From Ichthyophonus hoferi (taxonomy: Eukaryota; Opisthokonta; Ichthyosporea; Ichthyophonida; Ichthyophonidae), in NCBI GenBank assembly GCA_002751075.1, contig NAOQ01000159.1:46599-110598 (forward strand): 64,000 bases of DNA, given 5' to 3'. The translations under genes and the position numbers were made by a program. The notes beneath the pieces were generated by a model, which saw nothing but the letters and a program-made list of their open reading frames with translations, was not told the origin of the DNA and did no database searches. Each line of letters begins with the position of its first letter. The stretch's first letter is position 1. Positions 40,301 through 52,700 of this stretch are shown piece by piece.

Positions 40301-42793
40301 AACCATTGCACATTGGTTATGCAGAGAATGAAATATTAATAGGAACAACAAAAGGGATAGAGATAAAGAGAAAGAGAAATAGAAAGAGAAAGAAGAAAAA
40401 GAAAGAGAGAAAAAAAACAGAGAAAGAGAGAGCAAGAAAAAGGGTAATAGAAAACGAATGATAGAAAGATATTGAAAAGGAATAATGATATCAGGAAGGA
40501 ATACCATATCATACTTTACTTATATATGTATATATACTATAATCCAATATAATCTACTATTATCTATTATATTGTGCTATAATTTACTATCATACTTACA
40601 GTTCTAGAAGATGGTTGCTAGCCTCGTGATTTCCACCAATGAAAATGGTGAGGATCTGCATATGATGGAAAAGGGGTAAGTCGACTGAAACATAAAAGCT
40701 TCCTTATGAATGAATAAATAAAAGCATTTATAAATTTACTCGGGTATTAATGTATTTTTAAATCTACCAGTTATGCAATAAAAAACCATACCAAAATATA
40801 TTCCAATGGTATTTTAAAAAAATCAAATTACAAGAAATTCTGTGTGTATAGGAGAGAACTTTAAGAAAGTAAAATGCAAGAGCAAACCAAAGACCAAAGA
40901 TAAAATACATACACCAATGGGACATTAATAATAGAAAAGAAAAAAGAATAATAATATATAGATTTATAATAATCTACACTATGTATAATTGGACCTTTAC
41001 CTCATAGAAAGACCTAAGGTAGAATAATAATTAGCCATAATGGCATATTTAACTATACAGACAGGTATGTGATTAAAATCAAGCTTCATTGACTTTCCAT
41101 TACATCTACAGAGGTACTGTACCTCCAAATGGTTATAACACTTTCAACATACCTTATTATACACAACAGTCACTACACACTCACAACTTAGATACATACT
41201 GGTGCTTGTTTTTCCCCGCTATAGTACTTGTAGAAATCTTTCATTGCCCTAAATTTCTTAGGGCAGGCCAGGCATTCCAAGTCTGCTTGGTTCCTAACAG
41301 CCTATACCACAGAAAAGAAGTAATATAGGTAGGCAATAGTGGAATAGAGAGTGGTGGGACATGTTATTAGTATTGCAATTGTTGCTATTATTAGTATCAT
41401 ACCTCTAAAGATATGGGTCTAGCACAATCAGCACCTAAGTACATTTTCACATTAAGTAGTTTGATAGTTCAGTGTGGTGACATTGTAATTAAGATAACTT
41501 ATAGCTAAACCATGTTTAATAATAACTATTACTAGAAGCCCTCCTACATTTGGACGTGGCTTGGCCAGAACTCCAGGTATGTTATTAGTATTAATATTTG
41601 CATAATAGCAGCATGATAACCTCAATGTGCAAAGGGTTCAACTGGTATACTCTCAAGGTAATCTGTATGCTATATATGTAAGTAAGATAATAATAGGAAT
41701 GCAAGATCTAGACCAAGATAAAGCTAAGGAACCAATAAGAGAGCACCTACCTGAAAGTCACCACAGATAAGCAACAAATCCACCTTCACCCCTTTTACTT
41801 TCTCAGCATGTTCAATAGTTTCATATATACGGTCAAGATCGCCGTGGGCACACCCTTCTACTGCTATCTGGGTATGCAAAGTACATAGATGTGTAAGTGT
41901 ATGTAGGTAGTAAAGTGATTGATAATAAGAAGCTTGATGTGTTGATGTGTACTGAAACATAAGTTGCACCATGAACTTTTATAAACAGGTCTTGTCCGAC
42001 AACATGGTGAAGGACCCTTTATTATTTTAAGCCATGCTGTACTAGTCTAAAATGCTATTTTCTATTATCATTACTATCTCCCTCCCTTAGTATGATTTCA
42101 CTCCCAACACAATCATACATACTGTGAGTGTTGTTATAGCTCTATTACTTAAACCTCCCACTAACCTAATTTATGTTCTTTCTTTTTTTCCAACATAAAA
42201 ATTCATAACTATACCTACCCATAAATACCTACAGTCTATTAACAGCTCCTTTACAATCAAGGTGTTTCCTTATATCCACTATCTCTTTCCAATCTCCTCT
42301 ACTTTATATCTTTCACAGTCTTTTTTATATAAAAAAACAGGTGCTAATACAAATACGCCTATACATTATACATTAAGTATCAAAACTTGGTGTAATTAAA
42401 GGTAGTTATCTATGTATATAATGTATATATAGGTACATACATAAGGCTTTATATGCTTATGTGTGAGGGTAGAAAATTCGGTAGAAATGTGTTTGTAATA
42501 TTTTTAAAACCAGGAATCCGGAATATAAACTTTCATATCCCCTGGCAAAGTCCTTCACTTGATACCCAAATTTTCCCTATTCCACAGAACATGTGAACTA
42601 TTGAGGTATTTCCCTCCGTACTTCCTTTCCTTTTGGCATTCGTAGATCATGGCTGATTAAAAATTTTAACAAAGTGCTAAATGTGTGGTTATAGTTGTAT
42701 AAAAGTGTATATGCATGTATATACAGCAATAAGTGAAGCTATGGAGGTAAAAAAATAAAATAAAAATAAAATGGTCTGTATACAAACCTTCAT
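32830..42793 (-). CDS. DBR1: RNA lariat debranching enzyme
   Basis: Hydrolyses the 2'-5' bond at the branch point of excised intron lariats, in the nucleus. Sixteen coding exons give 508 residues (human enzyme 544): 42793-42788, 41867-41751, 41301-41200, 40655-40600, 39953-39832, 39397-39312, 38757-38650, 38435-38300, 37626-37562, 36943-36819, 36490-36454, 36144-36051, 35553-35434, 35161-34995, 34084-33943, 32873-32830. All metallophosphoesterase motifs are present in order: [10 protein letters not shown] at residues 4-13, [21 protein letters not shown] and [10 protein letters not shown]. The family-specific Cys in the first motif and the lariat-recognition region (YYGGWVAP-like, read here as YHGGWVAP) are also present. 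After the catalytic domain comes the DBR1 C-terminal domain ([26 protein letters not shown]), then an acidic tail ending [13 protein letters not shown]. The first coding exon holds only ATG AAG. It looks intact and functional. Confidence 0.95.
34756..34807. repeat. (TAAA)n microsatellite in a DBR1 intron
   Basis: About thirteen near-perfect TAAA units lie in the intron between the fourteenth and fifteenth coding exons of DBR1. Confidence 0.9.
37638..37876. repeat. TATAG/TATGG pentanucleotide array in a DBR1 intron
   Basis: Roughly 240 bases are built from the five-base word TATAG and variants TATGG and TACAG. The array lies just upstream (transcript sense) of the ninth coding exon of DBR1. 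The mixture of variants shows an older, partly decayed array. Confidence 0.9.
38906..39127. repeat. 18-base repeat arranged in a 72-base higher-order unit, in a DBR1 intron
   Basis: About twelve 18-base units start CATATATAG or CATAGATAG and end in GTTCCTTAC, GTCCCATAT, GTTCCTCAC or GCTCCTTAC. These four variants recur in fixed order, so the true period is four units (72 bases), present nearly three times. Because 18 is a multiple of three, two minus-strand frames stay open, giving phrases like YGKEPI. The array lies wholly inside the intron between the sixth and seventh coding exons of DBR1 and is not coding. Confidence 0.9.
40330..40446. repeat. Long purine tract in a DBR1 intron
   Basis: More than 100 bases of almost pure A and G occur on the plus strand, which is polypyrimidine on the DBR1 transcript. 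It lies in the intron between the fourth and fifth coding exons. Such mirror-like purine runs can form triplex DNA; that is inference. Confidence 0.75.
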
Positions 42794-43206
42794 ATTGGTG
42801 GGTTGATAATATGACAAGTGATGAAATATAATAAATTAGAGAAAGGTAAACAGAGGCAGTTTATAATAGATAATAGCCACGAACATAAGTACATCTCTAA
42901 TATTTAAAATATAAAGTCATTAGCATCGCCAATAGTATAATACAAAAATATAAAATTATTGGAACTACGAATAGTATATTCGAATTAACCGGTAGATTAA
43001 TGTTTTGTAGTAAATTACAAATAGATGAATAGATTGAGATAAGACAAAATCCAACATGTGAAATAATAATAATAAAGCGTTGTATATCTTGTGTATATTT
43101 TGCCTTACTGTTACATATCTATAATATTTATTGTTTCATTTGGTATTTTATTATCTCCCTCTTCTATATTTTTAGGTAAGTGATTTTATGCGACCACACC
43201 ACCAGT
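42794..43206. promoter_or_regulatory. Shared 5' region of DBR1 and RSRC2 (putative bidirectional promoter)
   Basis: The two start codons face away from each other across only 413 bases, which must hold both 5' untranslated regions and both promoters. The segment is very AT-rich. No TATA box can be chosen with confidence among the many TATA-like words. A bidirectional promoter is inferred from the spacing alone. Confidence 0.5.
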
Positions 43207-45636
43207 ATGGCTGCCGAGATTGATCAAAAAAGGTATATATTGTGTTTTTCTTGTATGTTATATTTGTATAGCTATATTTTATATACAAGCAAAGTTGTTT
43301 TGGAGTGATTGGTTGCACAGGAGGGATTGCCAAAGAAACGAAGAGCATATGAAAAAGAAGGTAGTGTTGAAGAAGAGAATTATGTGTGTTTGTACTGTTT
43401 CTGCTTCTCTTGTTGTCCTTTATTCTATAGGTAGTTATATTCAATTTTGTCAATCCTTGAAGCTATTTTGCATGTGCAGGATTTCATTGCAAATTATAAT
43501 TCTGTCTGTTGTAACTTATGACTGTGGTTGTTGACCATCACCCGTTCAGGCTTGACCACAAGCCCCAGTCTGTAACACTTCCCAACGCAGTTTTTTTCTC
43601 GTTCCCTTCACAGATTGTCTTCGGAAGACCCCCTGCCAAAGGAGGGTGAAGAGAAGGAAGAGGGTGTGTTAAATAAACAGGACAGTAAGGATGAAAGGAA
43701 ATATAAGGGGGAAGAAAGAAATATTACGGGAGAGAGAAGAAGGAATTGTGATAGAGATAAGGGAGACAGAGATAGAAATGAAGAATACGATAGAGATGGA
43801 AATAGAAGAAGTAGTAAAAGTGGAGATAGAGAAAAGGATAGAGATAGCAGTAGGAGAAGAGACAGGTCTGTATCAAGAGAAAGATATAGGGAGAGGGATA
43901 GTCGAAGACGCCGTTCAAACTCAAGGGAGAAAAGGCATAGTAGTCGGAGGGAAGGGAGAGAAAGGGATAGAAGTAGAGAGAGAGACAGAGAGAGAAGTAG
44001 AGAGAGAGACAGAGACAGAGATAGAGAGTGTTATCTTAGGCGGCATCGTGACAGGTCCGCCGGCCGTTCTTCACCCTCTTATAATGATGGTTCCCCTAGT
44101 GGTAACAGAAAAGACAGTGAGATAATAAAGGATAGTATGGATACAGGAGAGGATAGAACTCCTGTAGAGTCCACCTTGAATGATTTTGAAAAGGCAAAAC
44201 GTGCGGCTGTAGAGAAAGCTAGACTTCTTGCCACACAGGCCGCTGTGGCAGCTGCGGCTAAGAGACCTTCGCTTGTTATGCCTACGCCTTTGCCAGGTAA
44301 TTCATATATAAATAACCATTATAATTCATATTCATTATAGCCTGTTCCTTAAATGGAGTCAAACTAGTCCTATATAGGTATATGGTGTATCTGTTAGTAC
44401 GATTGGTAGAAATGATAATATTGTTATTATCTACAACAAGGCATTTATTCAAAACTATAGAGATAAAGATAATGTAATGAAATAGGAACTATTGGTATAT
44501 ATATATTAAAACAAAGATTACTTTATATAGTTCTATGTACACACACACGCCTATTCATACTATTATTGGTTTATTCTGGGATTGTTACATCTACTAAGTA
44601 CTTGTAAGTCATTGGTTTAAACTTATTCCTATTTAACATATCCAATCACCTACTACTATGAATAACACAGTACTAACATGCCTATATATCTAGGCGCACT
44701 AATACTCATATATATATACTGTTTTAGCTTCCATGGTGTCCGGCATACAGAATCAGAAGCGCAAGCTACTATGGGGTGCAAAGAAGGTCTGCATACTTTT
44801 CTTTTATGTTATCTGTTCATACATATGTATTCTTGATGACATGTATTACCGTTCTCTAGTTGGTTTAAATATAATTATGATTGAGAAGTATATTGTTCTT
44901 ATTGTTATGGGTATTTATAGTGGTCTATTATTAGATTCTAAAGACTGAGCTAGGACGAACAGTATTTATTCTTAGTTATGGAACATATTGTACTAACAAC
45001 TATGTGGGTTTATATAGCAGGAGGAGCCTTCAGCAAACACCTTCAACCAATGGGAGAATGTAGTAGTTCATGATCAACAAACTACTGATAAGTTCCGTAA
45101 GTTAATGGGACTTGGCAAGAAGGGGGATGCCCCAACGGTAAACAGTAATCTCCCATCTAGTCATGCGGCTGCACAAGTTGACCTCGATGGTATGTTTGTT
45201 CTGCTACTGTTACAGTTTTCATGTTTACACCTTTTCTGATCTGCATTATACTCCCATTTACCTTCATGAATAGGGCATGGGGAGGCAGTCCACGCATTGT
45301 GGATATCTACATTCATAAGATAAGATACTTTTTTATTTAGGAATAGCAGTTGGTATTGGGATAACCCACCTCTTACTTTAACCTTTCTTTCTCTAGCTTT
45401 CCTTCTCTTCTTTGATATTTCCCTTGTGGTAGCTACCATTTTTCTCTAATCCTTTTCCTTTGCTCAACGCCTTTAGTACAATTCGATCTGTGTCATCCTT
45501 TTATTTTTGTCTGTTTGCTCACACGTACTATCATTTTCCCTGATGCCATATACATTCAGAACTGGAAAAGCAATTCAATGATTCAAGACGGCGCCAGTAT
45601 TCCTCAGGCCGTCCTTGTTCGGGGCTAGGCCTATAA
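43207..45636 (+). CDS. RSRC2: RSRC2-like arginine/serine-rich splicing-related protein
   Basis: A nuclear SR-type protein associated with pre-mRNA splicing. Exons 43207-43232, 43614-44296, 44728-44786, 45021-45189 and 45560-45636 give 337 residues. Start MAAEIDQKR. The long second exon encodes an alternating R/D/E/S region (about residues 30-150, with SRERDRERSRERDRDRDR) and an alanine-rich helix (ARLLATQAAVAAAAKRP). The diagnostic C-terminal SMAP-type domain is clear: QKRKLLWGAKK, then QWENVVV, then KFRKLMGL, ending with a short helix (ELEKQFNDSRRRQY) and SGLGL. Human RSRC2 has the same order (KRKMLWQGKK, KFRKLMGI, QRGMGLGF). It lacks the long tail after GLGF seen in the human protein. It looks intact. 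Confidence 0.88.
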
Positions 45637-46708
45637 CTTAGCTTAATATTCTTTTACTCCATGTGGCTGGTAATGCCTGATCTGGGCAACATATACCCTA
45701 ATACTGAGAAGGAATTCTGGGGATTATATGAACTAATTTGATTTGTATGTACAGGCTAGATATTTTTATGCATATAAATCCTATAATTCATATCCATGGG
45801 CGGATATATTGTAGAGGTCAAATGATATGAGATAATGGAACTGTTGTTACTGGTAGGGGGACCTCTCTTATAAAATTATGCATTACGACTCCATCTATAT
45901 TAGCAATAAATATTTTTTCAGCATATTACAAATTGGAGTTTGCATTCCTCGCATCTAACCGCCATCTTCAGATGGAGTGATGTTCTGCAGGAGAGTTGCA
46001 TGTGTTGGGATATGTTTGTTGGGGCAGTAGGGACTGAATATATATATAGCTGCATGGTGCCTAATATAAGTTATACTTTTACGAATGCGATAGAGCACCG
46101 CCGGTCATGGATTCTCAATGTGGCCCAGCAATAGATTATTGTAACTCACGACTCCAGGCTGTATGTTGCACCGATAAAGTATTGACTTACTTGCACATAC
46201 GGTATTAAATAAAAAATGATTTATTAGTAGCTATAATAGGAGTAGATGGTCAAATACCCTACCAAAGTCATATTGTGCATTAGATTCAAACCAGATACCG
46301 TGATCGTGAACTATCTATTTGAATATAGGAAAGATGGCATTAACCAGCATATCCAATGATAAACAGCGGTGTGGTCAAGGCCATTGAAGTTAAGAAATAA
46401 TAATATTATAGAGCCAAGATTTATTTGATTCTTTCCACTACTCAACATAGTAAAGCATTATTTAGCATCGACCGACTAACGAACATTACGACTCATTTTT
46501 GTATTACATTATTTGTGTACTTTGTAGCCATGCTATTGTTGAAGAATAAAGTCGAGTAGAATATTTCCAACTACTTTAAGTTTTTATTATGCATGGCAAA
46601 TGTTAGCACTTGTTTATATAAAAAAACAAGACGAGAAACACGATGTAGATATATATATATTGATGTCGTATATTAAATTGCCACATGAGTAATTGAGGGC
46701 TTCATTTG
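45637..46708. other. Intergenic region between convergent RSRC2 and malectin
   Basis: One kilobase holds the 3' ends of two converging genes. It contains several polyadenylation-like AATAAA words. I see no further coding exon or RNA gene. Confidence 0.55.
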
Positions 46709-49700
46709 TTACTGAGCTTTCTTGACGTTGGATGCCGTAGTCTTTTCTGATTTGCTGGACTTTTGATAGAGAGGGCTAAATGATAATAGTATTGGTTATT
46801 GTTTTAACGTATGCCTTGACAACACGATAGCCAGAGGAGCACGTAAAGTAAATGTTATATATGATGTATTTACTGATAAGATTATGCAGAGAATGTATGT
46901 ATGAGCGGGTACATATATGGAAATTCTCAAAAAAAACAGTAGGTGCGAAAATAATCGGCGTTAAAATAATATGCTGAACTGATAATGCCATTTCTTAGCT
47001 TATTGATGTGGAGGAAAATGTGTAGGAGCAATTGCTTTTGTATCAACCAAATATGCCACAAGTAGATTACCTGGGATACTAAACTTTGTATGCTCCCGAA
47101 ACAATTACTATCCTCTACTCAATGAAAAACCTATATAGTGTATTAAATATGGAGAACATTTTGCTAGTATAAGAGAAAGCCTTATGCAGTAATGCATCTA
47201 CAACTTGTTACTGGAAATTTAAAATATGTGATATACGACCCACCTGAGAAGTAAGTAGACACCCACCAGGGCCATCAGGCTCACACCACACAGGCCAACA
47301 CAGAGTAGTGAGTCAGAAATAACTCCCCCGTTCAGCTGTGAGGATTTATAAGGTTATTGAAGTAGAACTATATAATTATGTCCAAGATGCTGCTTTTAAA
47401 AAATAATATGAGTAATATTTTACTCTTTTCCTCTTACTTACAATCACACTTCCACGCCTTTCTTTTCACCGTATTCAGATAGCTACGCCAAAGCAAATTA
47501 AAAAATGCTATATTTAAATAATAGTAGCAAGACATCTCTTATGATGGACACAGGAATGTATTCGCTCACTGCATTTATGTTCAGTCAAGCATATACATTG
47601 CAAGGAGGCATCGGGATTTTGAAATAGTCTTCAATTTGATGTATGACATATAATAAATCAACGACAGAGTAAACTATTCCTATGAAAGGCATACCAGTAT
47701 CAATCTGTACAATTCATTGCCGTACACATAGCCATGATAATCATTGAAATAAAAAGAGTCACAGCAATTCAGTTAAAATTAAAATGATGGTACAGAAATT
47801 ACACCAGTGGGACCAGAACTGAAGCAAAAAGTGGACATGTGTTTTAAAAACTACTAATAACACAAGTAGTACTTACCTTCAACTTTTTATTGTCCTTTTT
47901 AATCTCTTGTATATGTTCTTCTTTTGTTTTCTCAATAGGTTTATTTACTTTGTCATGACTTTCCACTTCGACTTTTGGTTCCTGCAGATCCATGAGTGGG
48001 GGTGAGGTGAGTGGACAAGTGCTAACGAAACTGTATATATAAACCAGTAGAAATGCATTACTGACCTCGTTACAACTCAAATGATACAAAATATTTATGT
48101 AAACCACCTTCAATTCTATGCTGGAGATCAAGGTACTTCAAAACGCCAAATCAATCAATATTTTAGAAATCAAACATTGCTGAATTTAGACCGAAGCACA
48201 TCTGAGCTTTATTTTATAAGCACGGAAATCATGGCATCAGATTGGAAAAATATAAATTAATACAAATAAATGCATAGTAATATAAAAGCCATATTTTATT
48301 GTGGTATATTATGCTATGGATTTTTTAATTATAGGCGAGCATTTATTCTGAAGATTATGTACATTAGTAGTTCCTTCACTTATGTGCTCCTATAGAATTT
48401 AATAATGGGGCCAGAATGGAAGCAAAAAGTGGACGTGTGTTTTAAAAACTACTAATAACACAAGTAGTACTTACCTTCAACTTTTTATTGTCCTTTTTAA
48501 TCTCTCGTATACGTTCTTCTTTTGTTTTCTCAATAGGTTTATTTACTTTGTCGTGACTTTCCACTTCGACTTTTGGTTCCTGCAGATCCATGAGTGGGGG
48601 TGAGTAGACAATTACCAACAAAACTGTATAGATAAACCAGTGAAAATGTATCATTGGCCTTGTTACAACTCAAATGATGTAAAATATTTATGTAAACCTC
48701 CTATTATATGCTGGAGATCAAGGTACTTCAAAATGCCAAATCAATCAACATTTCAGAAATTAAACATTGTTGAATTTAAGCCGAAGCACATCTGAGCTTT
48801 ATTTTCTAAGCACGGAAATCATGGCATCAGATTGAAAAATTATAAATCAATACAACTGAATGCATAGTAATATAAATGTCATATTTTATCGTGTTGTATT
48901 AGGTTATAGAATATTATTCTGAAAATTATAGGCAAACATTTATTCTGAAAATTATGCACATTTGTAGTTTCTTCACATATATGCTCCTATAGAATTTAAT
49001 TATGGTTATTTACGTATCCCTTACACACCCAGCACACTATTAAAGTTATAAACACCTTAGACTCGGGCTTTTGTTCTTGAGCAGGAGCTTCTGCGGGCTT
49101 CATCTTGTTCAACACACTGGCGTCTATTTCAATATAGTCCTCTTCTGATCCATAAAGAGCATCTGTAGGTTCCCACTTCTGGTATGTGGGAGGAAATGGA
49201 ATAGCAAGATCTATGGATATATTAAACATATATGTGTAAGTACGTTGTTAGGATAATGGGTTTTCTCAATAGTCAAGAAGGATGAAAGCATACAATATGT
49301 CTATGCGCCCTTGGGTGCCATTGGAAAAACAAGCCATAGGATTGTTGAGAAGCAATAACTAAACCAATCTAAAGAAAACGATAAGTGTATATAAAAATTG
49401 TCAATAAAAATAAATATTTAGTTTAGTTTTTACCCCTATCATTTAACACTGCCAATGCATTAATAAAAGCCCAATCATGTATTGGATGCATAGGAAAAAT
49501 GTGCAAAGCAGGATATTTATTGTGGACAGGTAGCGAAATATGAAAATAGCAAGTAGGAATTAGGAAAGAGTGCAAAAAAAGAAAGTACTTGGTTGGAATA
49601 GGGACATATGTTAAACATTGAAAAATGAACAAACGTATTAATATGAATGCTTTTAAAAATTTGTACTCAATTATGTGGCTAATGGTTTAGTGAAGTAAAA

Positions 49701-52700
49701 GAATGACATTGACATCAGAATCTCAAGGAGACGGTACCAAGCGTAGACAGATTTTAAAACTATTTTACACAACCTGATTAGAACTCTGACCAATTTATGT
49801 ATAAAAAGCGGAGTCAAATAGCATAACTCAATTCCAATAAAAGTAATGAAGAAAACAATAGCGCAATAATAAAGCCAAAATATCACAACATATATTTCAT
49901 CAGATCATATTTTAATCAAATTTAAATGTTTAATAAAATTATAGTCTTGAATAATTTAGGTTTGGTAGCTTTATAGCCAGTAAAATAGTAATATTTGAAT
50001 CTAGTGTATTTTTGATAGAGGGGATGAGAGGTGGGGGTTAGGAGGAAAGCACTTTCAAGAGTTCCTTTGGCTACGTAAAAGGCATTAAGCTTTGGTGTTT
50101 GGTCCAATTTCTTTAGCATGGTGAGTCGAAAGGTCCCTTCATATTGTTTCAAGTGTCCACCAACTGAAAATAGAAAATATATGGGAATATAGGTGCAAAT
50201 ATATAAAGATGTGAAAAGGGTCTGANNNNNNNNNNNNNNNNNNNNNNNNNNNNNNNNNNNNNNNNNNNNNNNNNNNNNNNNNNNNNNNNNNNNNNNNNNN
50301 NNNNNNNNNNNNNNNNNNNNNNNNNNNNNNNNNNNNNNNNNNNNNNNNNNNNNNNNNNNNNNNNNNNNNNNNNNNNNNNNNNNNNNNNNNNNNNNNNNNN
50401 NNNNNNNNNNNNNNNNNNNNNNNNNNNNTTCCTTTGGCTACGTAAAAGGCATTAAGCTTTGGTGTTTGGTCCAATTTCTTTAGCATGGTGAGTCGAAAGG
50501 TCCCTTCATATTGTTTCAAGTGTCCACCAACTGAAAATAGAAAATATATGGGAATATAGGTGCAAATATATAAAGATGTGAAAAGGGTATTTAATAGAAA
50601 GAAAGCAGGAATAATGAAAAGTAGGATATAAATGAGGAAAAAAAAAAACAACTATACTACCATATATGTTTTCTGTATGGAGCAGCATTTGAACTGGGAT
50701 TAATCATATTTGGATACTTAGGTTTACTAAGTGAGCCATGTGAGAAACATCATAACAGAAAAATAGAACTATATACATATACAAGTATTCACGTGCACTA
50801 AACTGTAGTTACTTTGTTGTGTGGGCTATTTCGATTCAAAGCTAGTTAATAATTATATAAAAAACAAAGTGAACAAGAGTAATAAATTGATAGTCAGGGG
50901 TATGGAAAGTGATGTGTGTTGAGGAGCGGGTAGATTTGGTTTTGAAGGAATAAATATTTACCGTTAATAATGGTAGAGTCAGCAATTATTGAAAAAGGAA
51001 TAGCAATATCATATGCCGATAGTTCACCTGCCTGTAAAGGTTGTAAATATCGGCCGTAAAATTAATAGAACTTAAAGTTAGAGCAATTTATAATTAGAAA
51101 AATAAAAAAAATGACAACAAAGAAAGTTAAATTAAACATAACAAATATTTACTTATTGATGGATAAATAAATAGCTAGGTCTATATGAAGTCATGCTTTG
51201 TAGTATAGGAAAAAGCAAAAGGTAATTAGATAGAAATAGTTGTTCACTTATTAAGTTAAATGTATAAGAGCGTATTTGAATGAACAGGGGTATACTCTTA
51301 AGTAACTTGTCCAATATATATATATATCAAAGAATACAGTTGGTGATACACATAGCCAGGGATACAGCAATTTTAAGAACAAAACAAAAGGATATATTAA
51401 TACCTGTTTATAAATATCTAAGTTTTGAATAACATCAAAACCGTTTAATTGAATATGTAATTGCTTAGTTACTGACGGTTTGTAGTACAACTCCGCTAAT
51501 TTTATAACCAGAACATATTCCCCTGTAAATGCACGGTATGCGCATATTAGTTTTTAAAAATAAAGCATATCGTTATTTCCCTAAAAATGCATATATATCA
51601 TCCTGATCATGAATATTTCCATCTAAAAGTAAAACAAGTACATATATTTTAATACAAGTTAAGAGATAAAGATGATTTTTTAAACATGTGAACCATACAT
51701 AATATATATATATATTAATTGGAATGGCTTGTAAGATGGGTTGTCAGAAATAAATAATCACCCTCAATGGCGTAGAAGATCTTTCTACCTAGTCACCCAC
51801 AAAAAAAACATTTATCTATCCTCACATTAAAACTTATTCACTTTGTGAATCACATGCCTTAAAATACTAAATTCATGCATGTATTACTTTTTGATTTTGA
51901 CCTAGGCAATATCATTTTTACATTTTTATCTAAACGTCGACGTACTGTCTTGTTTTTTTATAAATAATTTTATTTACCTGTCACTTCATACACAAGCGTA
52001 AACATATACCCTGTTAAACAAACAAAAAAACATTACAAAGTATAATTCAAATAATTAAGACTTCAAAAAAGGACATTAAACTATTTCGAACATACCGTCC
52101 GTTTTAATGGGAGCGGTATATTGAAAATCATCCTTATGATATCTCTCGGATAGGTATAATGGCATATCTGCAATGTAGTCATCCAGCTACTGTCAGTATT
52201 TCTGTCATGTACAATAAATTATAGTATTAATCAATATTGTCTTTGTTGCCCATATATATATATATAGAAGACTTTGTGCATTAAACGCTGTGTAATCTTT
52301 GCACTTTTATGAGTGCTGAGTAAGGAATAAAGTCAAATGTAATCGAGAAGCCCGTTATTTCTCATATGCATAAAATTGCAAAAACTATCGTAAATGTAAA
52401 TTGGGTTGAATAAATGTTTTCTGCATTGACAGTAATAGGTATATAAACATAAATTAACTCTATTAAAAAGCCCAAAATTTTAACTTTTAGAATAAATATT
52501 TGCACTCTGGTAGATAAATAAGAGGGCAAATTTGTAACTACAATCTAATAAGAATGGGTCTACCATTAGGAAGAGCGCCTGCTATTCTTGTAGATCGATC
52601 CCTACTTCTCATCTTTCCAGGGAGACTTTCACTTTTATCTGCCATATAGTGAATACCCAGGGAGTCAAGCACCATGTCACCCCCGCAGTTCTGCGGGAAG

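Noticed and set aside
43691-44125. Second open frame within the RSRC2 Arg/Ser exon
   Set aside because: Repetitive AGA/GAG codons keep several frames open by chance. Only the annotated frame joins to the conserved C-terminal exons.
50139-50651. Open frame spanning the N gap
   Set aside because: Unknown bases cannot stop a frame, so its length is artificial.
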